Below are positions 21,704 to 24,737 of a stretch of 24,737 nt of DNA, one piece after another. Under the pieces are notes generated by a model that had not been told where the DNA came from, made no database searches, and saw nothing but the letters and a program-made list of their open reading frames with translations. Both the position numbers and the translations under genes were made by a program. The DNA is from Candidatus Microgenomates bacterium (lineage in GTDB: Bacteria; Patescibacteriota; Microgenomatia; UBA1406; GWC2-37-13). Position 1 is the stretch's first letter. Every line of letters starts with the position of its first letter. The stretch covers positions 1 to 24,737 of the forward strand of contig JACOTV010000023.1 in the NCBI GenBank assembly GCA_016178125.1, written 5' to 3'.

Positions 21704-22042
21704 ATGCAGACTGTCCGAAAGACCATGTTGGTACTTCTGTCGATTTTTTTATTCTTCTCGCTAACGAAGACTATTTTCGATTATCGAAATACCGTCACGT
21801 TTTACCAAGGATTCAAAAATGAATATGAAAAGGTACATCATGATCACATTGCACTGCAGACCCAAATACTTCGCGAAAGCGACGAGAATGAGATCGAAAA
21901 AACGATACGGAATAAACTCAACTTACTGAAGCCAAATGAAATCGCCATAATCGTGCCCTTCCCTTCTCCGACCCCGACGCGGCTTAGCCCAACTCCTGCG
22001 CCACCCTATAAACAATGGCAGGGTGTTTTGCTTGGAGATTGA
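21704..22042 (+). CDS. FtsB/DivIC-like septum protein with Pro-rich tail
   Basis: 112 residues. A short basic start and one membrane helix (about 8-24) lead to a coiled coil (about 33-70), then IEKTIRNKLNLLKPNEIAIIVP, the conserved end of the FtsB/DivIC family. A Pro/Thr tail (PSPTPTRLSPTPAPP) follows and is unusual for the family; it may anchor to the cell wall or a partner. The expected role is recruitment of late division proteins at the septum. It begins 9 bases after the broken yqeY with no clear promoter or ribosome site, so it probably depends on that transcript. Confidence 0.83.
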   Translation: MQTVRKTMLVLLSIFLFFSLTKTIFDYRNTVTFYQGFKNEYEKVHHDHIALQTQILRESDENEIEKTIRNKLNLLKPNEIAIIVPFPSPTPTRLSPTPAPPYKQWQGVLLGD

Positions 22043-22067
22043 TCGAAGGGTCTGTTTGGAGTATAAT
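22039..22067 (+). promoter_or_regulatory. Promoter of the CAT-anticodon tRNA
   Basis: TTGATC (22039-22044), exactly 17 bases, then a perfect TATAAT (22062-22067). The tRNA starts 10 bases after the -10, consistent with transcription starting about 7 bases past the hexamer. The -35 overlaps the stop of the FtsB-like gene. Confidence 0.7.
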
Positions 22068-22076
22068 ACGTGTATA

Positions 22077-22147
22077 TACGGGGTAGTGTACGGTTGCACA
22101 GGAGGCTCATAATCTCCTAGACCGCGGTTCAACTCCCGGCCCCGTAA
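22077..22147 (+). tRNA. tRNA with CAT anticodon (elongator Met, or Ile2)
   Basis: 71 bases: a perfect 7-bp acceptor TACGGGG/CCCCGTA, D arm GTGT/GCAC with a very short loop (ACGGTT), anticodon stem GGAGG/TCTCC with loop CTCATAA, and T arm TTCAACT. T1-A72 and the lack of three G-C pairs in the anticodon stem rule out an initiator. The T stem pairs well only if one C is bulged (CCG-C-GG with CCCGG). CAT could be Met, or Ile if modified to lysidine. CCA is not encoded. Confidence 0.82.
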
Positions 22148-22157
22148 CCCGCTCTTT

Positions 22158-23861
22158 TTACTTACATAGTATCGGATTCAGGTACGAGAACCATACATCG
22201 GCCATTTTGTCATATCCGTCTGCCGTGGGATGCACGTCTACCGGGGTATATTGATTGGTCACGGATGTTTCCATAGTTGCAGCATAGATAACGGGAAGTC
22301 CCTGAAGAATCAGCGCATCGATACCATCGTTAAGAGCAGTGTTTAGTGTCCCTCGCTCACCGCCGCCGGTGTCCTGGGGACCCCAGCTTGTTTCACCCGC
22401 AACTATGATTTTTGCGTTGGGCACATATCCATTTAGCTGTTTCACTAAGTTCACCACATCTTGTCCCGCAACAGCCGGTGACATTCCCAGATTATATACA
22501 TCGTTTACCCCGGCCATGACGAGCACCACGTCGGGTTTCATCGAAGGCACGAACGACCCAACCACTTTAGAAAGCTGCATACCACTACTGCTTCCAGCGT
22601 TCCCCGCGGCATACCCGCCGAACCCGGCATGATCGTTGTCGGGGACCGATCCGGACTGATTAGGGCCAACAAAATCAAAGAGCGTGTTGTTCGCTTTGAG
22701 CAAGTTGTATAGCTTGAATCGATACCCACCCCGTCCATCGGTACCATCGGTCACCGAGTCCCCCAGCGGCATAATTTTAACGGCTACTCCTTTTCCTCCA
22801 ACACAGCTTCCAGCTCCAGTCGTAGGCACAGGGCCACCCGATGGACTAACACCCTTGACGAATGAGGTTCGCCATATCGAATAATCAGCAAGTGAGACTT
22901 TGGTGTCGCTATTAAAATCCGCTGTTTTCGTAGTCAGAATACCGTTAAACTCTTGCCGCCACTTTGCATAATCAGCAATGCGAATAGTTCCGTCGCAGTC
23001 GGCGTCCCCTGCAGTTTTTTTCGCACATCCTGTGGGGGTAGTTGGAACAATCGTAGTTCCTCCTCCTCCGACATCTACATTATCGGCGCCAATGACCATA
23101 GGAGGTGGGTTGTTGCGAATAACTGACGGATCAACTTGTGAAATAGTATTGTGTGTATATAAGCGCCAGTTAGACGTGACCCATTTGGCACGACCAATTC
23201 CCAGGTTGGGAAGCTTGCCGTCTGAGCCATGGTTTCCCTGAGAAACGTAGGTATCAATGGCCGAAGTGATAAGATACTTTGCTTGGGCACGGTCGTCGGG
23301 TCCACCCGCATTTCCCAGAACAAGACGCGCTTCAAACCCCGTTACAATTGCTTTGTAGTCGTTAGGGTCAGGCACATTCCACCCGTCTTGCGTGTGCCAA
23401 AAATGAAAATTGTATCCACCGCCTGCGGTTATGGTCGGGAGCCCGTCAATCATCTGAATATTGCCGTCTTTTGCGCCGTTGTAATTTTCCTGAAACGCGG
23501 CACCCCCAAAGTTGTTTTCGTACTGTCCCCGGGTCCACTGACCCGTGCTTTTTGAAAGCCACCAAGTTTGAAAGTTTCGTATTTGTACACGGCTGTTAGA
23601 CGCCGGATTTCCATCGACTGATTCGTACAAATGCCCCCATCCCTGAATAGCACCAAATCCACCGGGAAACGAAGTCGTGTCGCCGCCATCGGAACTGGTT
23701 TCCCAACTATATCCGGGGACGCCATGAGGAGTCCCCTCACTCGCCTGAGACATATCGGTGACAATTATATCGGCTAACGAAGCTGCATATACAGGACCCT
23801 GTTTCACGATGGAAACCACGAAAAAGAAGATTAGTACAAAAATTACGAGCGCTCGGCGCAT
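22158..23861 (-). CDS. Secreted SGNH/GDSL hydrolase with two dockerin-like repeats
   Basis: 567 residues. A signal peptide (RRALVIFVLIFFF, cut near VYAA, residue 26-27) precedes an unknown Gly/Asn/Trp-rich domain (28-270). Two calcium-loop repeats follow: DADCDGTIRIAD (286-297) and DFNSDTKVSLAD (315-326), each ending in a DYxxWRxxF helix, as in type I dockerins. A C-terminal SGNH hydrolase (355-567) has IMPLGDSVTDG (S369), AGVND (G451, N453) and VDVHP (D542, H544). It should be an exported esterase, perhaps removing acyl groups from polysaccharides. It lies just downstream of a close relative on the same strand and converges on the CAT tRNA. A -10 (TATCAT) lies 6 bases upstream of the ATG. 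Confidence 0.93.
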   Translation of the reverse strand: MRRALVIFVLIFFFVVSIVKQGPVYAASLADIIVTDMSQASEGTPHGVPGYSWETSSDGGDTTSFPGGFGAIQGWGHLYESVDGNPASNSRVQIRNFQTWWLSKSTGQWTRGQYENNFGGAAFQENYNGAKDGNIQMIDGLPTITAGGGYNFHFWHTQDGWNVPDPNDYKAIVTGFEARLVLGNAGGPDDRAQAKYLITSAIDTYVSQGNHGSDGKLPNLGIGRAKWVTSNWRLYTHNTISQVDPSVIRNNPPPMVIGADNVDVGGGGTTIVPTTPTGCAKKTAGDADCDGTIRIADYAKWRQEFNGILTTKTADFNSDTKVSLADYSIWRTSFVKGVSPSGGPVPTTGAGSCVGGKGVAVKIMPLGDSVTDGTDGRGGYRFKLYNLLKANNTLFDFVGPNQSGSVPDNDHAGFGGYAAGNAGSSSGMQLSKVVGSFVPSMKPDVVLVMAGVNDVYNLGMSPAVAGQDVVNLVKQLNGYVPNAKIIVAGETSWGPQDTGGGERGTLNTALNDGIDALILQGLPVIYAATMETSVTNQYTPVDVHPTADGYDKMADVWFSYLNPILCK

Positions 23862-23867
23862 GCATTC

Positions 23868-23873
23868 ATGATA
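23868..23873 (-). promoter_or_regulatory. -10 element of the SGNH hydrolase gene
   Basis: TATCAT on the minus strand ends 6 bases before ATG 23861, inside the 25-base gap from the upstream paralogue; the second gene may therefore also be transcribed on its own. Confidence 0.4.
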
Positions 23874-23886
23874 CAGGGAATTATGG

Positions 23887-24735
23887 CTATTTACACAAGA
23901 GCGGGTTTAAGTATGAGAACCACACATCAGCCATTTTATCGTATCCGTCGGCCGTGGGGTGAACATCTGTTGGTGTGTATTGATTCGTGACCTGATCGGC
24001 CATGCTTTCTGCATACACGATGGGCTTGCCTTGTGCTTTAAGAGTCGCTATCCCGGCTTTTATCGCGGCGTTAATACTCAATCTATTAGAATCCCCCGTG
24101 TCATTTGGTCCCCAGCTCGTAAGCGATGCAACGATAATGGTTGCGCTTGGCCTCAGTGCGTTAGCTTGTTTCACCGCTTCTATGACGTTTTGACCAACTT
24201 CATCAACCGTCCAAGGCGTATTTTCATACCCGCCAAACATATCGTTTACGCCGCCCATAAAAAGAACGACATCGGGAGCATATTGGGGAATAATCGTGGG
24301 AATTTCTTTTGAGATCATATGATTACCATGAGTCGTGTCGTTCACACGGCCGACTTGGTATCCACCGTACCCCGCATGATCGGTGTCGGGCACTGTTCCC
24401 GATTGATTGGGGCCAACATAATCAAAGAGCGTGTTGTTTCCCTTTAGCAGATTGTATAGCTTGAAACGGTAACCTCCTCGACCATCGGTGCCGTCGGTCA
24501 CCGAATCGCCAAGCGGCATGATTTTCACCGTTGTTGTTTTTCCTCCAACACAACTGCCTACAGGCGTAGTGGGTGTGACCACTGTAGGACTCGGTGCCCC
24601 CGAAGGATTTGTTCCCTTAACAAACGTTGTTCGCCATATGGAATAATCGGCAAGCGATACTTTGTTATCTGTGTTGAAGTCTGCTTTTTTGGTGGTAGCC
24701 GTCCCCTGGAACTCGGACCGCCAGATTGAATAGTC
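23887..24735 (-). CDS. SGNH/GDSL hydrolase with dockerin-like repeats, 5' partial
   Basis: The frame is open to the right edge, so the start lies outside. The visible part has the end of one dockerin-like repeat (DYSIWRSEFQG), a full second repeat (DFNTDNKVSLAD with DYSIWRTTF), a Pro/Thr linker, then an SGNH domain with IMPLGDSVTDG, GGVND and TDVHP. The SGNH domain is strongly similar to that of 22158-23861 (shared GDSVTDGTDGRGGYRFKLYN and ADGYDKMADVWFSYLNP), so the two are tandem duplicates. Differences cluster in the loop after the oxyanion glycine (HAGYGG region), where substrate choice may differ. No signal peptide can be judged here. It could share a transcript with its neighbour. Confidence 0.92.
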   Translation of the reverse strand, partial: DYSIWRSEFQGTATTKKADFNTDNKVSLADYSIWRTTFVKGTNPSGAPSPTVVTPTTPVGSCVGGKTTTVKIMPLGDSVTDGTDGRGGYRFKLYNLLKGNNTLFDYVGPNQSGTVPDTDHAGYGGYQVGRVNDTTHGNHMISKEIPTIIPQYAPDVVLFMGGVNDMFGGYENTPWTVDEVGQNVIEAVKQANALRPSATIIVASLTSWGPNDTGDSNRLSINAAIKAGIATLKAQGKPIVYAESMADQVTNQYTPTDVHPTADGYDKMADVWFSYLNPLLCK

Positions 24736-24737
24736 GG

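Noticed and set aside
22158..24735. Evidence of a cellulosome
   Set aside because: Dockerin-like repeats alone are not enough; no cohesin or scaffoldin lies in this window.
1..24737. Alternative genetic code with TGA as Gly, as in some candidate phyla
   Set aside because: TGA ends several well-bounded genes here (2186, 5.1 kb kinase, 11272), and conserved glycines are encoded by GGN.
1..24737. CRISPR arrays, insertion sequences or prophage genes
   Set aside because: No regularly spaced repeats, transposase, integrase or phage structural genes were seen on either strand.

Overview
The window looks like a chromosomal piece of a small-genome bacterium, most plausibly a member of the Patescibacteria (candidate phyla radiation, perhaps Saccharibacteria). 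This is inference from very tight packing, many small single-gene units, leaderless promoters, dockerin-like secreted hydrolases and a lone FtsB/DivIC-like protein. The standard code with TGA stops fits throughout, base composition is mid-range, and no phage, IS or CRISPR signature was seen.

Layout. (1) 1-7.7 kb is a signalling block: a membrane dCache-HAMP-PAS histidine kinase cut by the left edge, a single-domain response regulator overlapping a NadM-like adenylyltransferase, a poxvirus-type topoisomerase IB on the other strand, a FIST sensor with a soluble PAS histidine kinase whose core closely resembles the first kinase, a secreted CAP/SCP protein and a lone PAS protein. (2) 7.8-13.6 kb holds small independent genes: a zinc-finger-like protein, a broken beta-CASP nuclease, a cation diffusion facilitator, two VOC proteins, a SET-domain methyltransferase, two DUF1801-like proteins, a DUF1059-like protein and a DUF4386-like membrane protein. 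(3) 13.6-17.5 kb looks more A/T-rich: a four-helix membrane protein, an anchored cytochrome b5 domain paired with a two-helix histidine-bearing membrane protein, a RibD/DHFR-like reductase, a third VOC protein, a divergent proteasome-like Ntn hydrolase, an unknown gene and tRNA-Asn. (4) 17.6-22.1 kb: a small membrane protein, a HIT-like protein, an EEP-family phosphohydrolase, a two-gene unit of very small proteins, an RNase H-fold exonuclease with an unknown partner, a broken yqeY, an FtsB-like protein and a CAT-anticodon tRNA. (5) 22.1 kb to the right edge: two tandem secreted SGNH/GDSL hydrolases with dockerin-like repeats, the second cut by the edge.

Expression. At about sixteen starts a -10 hexamer, often the extended form TGN-TATNAT, ends 6-8 bases before the start codon, so transcription should begin at or beside the start codon. 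Internal genes of two-gene units instead overlap the upstream gene or, at 20033, carry a strong Shine-Dalgarno sequence. Two conserved genes, the beta-CASP nuclease and yqeY, each lack an internal block and change frame at the junction. No stretch over 300 bases lacks a gene, and six convergent gene pairs are separated by fewer than ten bases or overlap.
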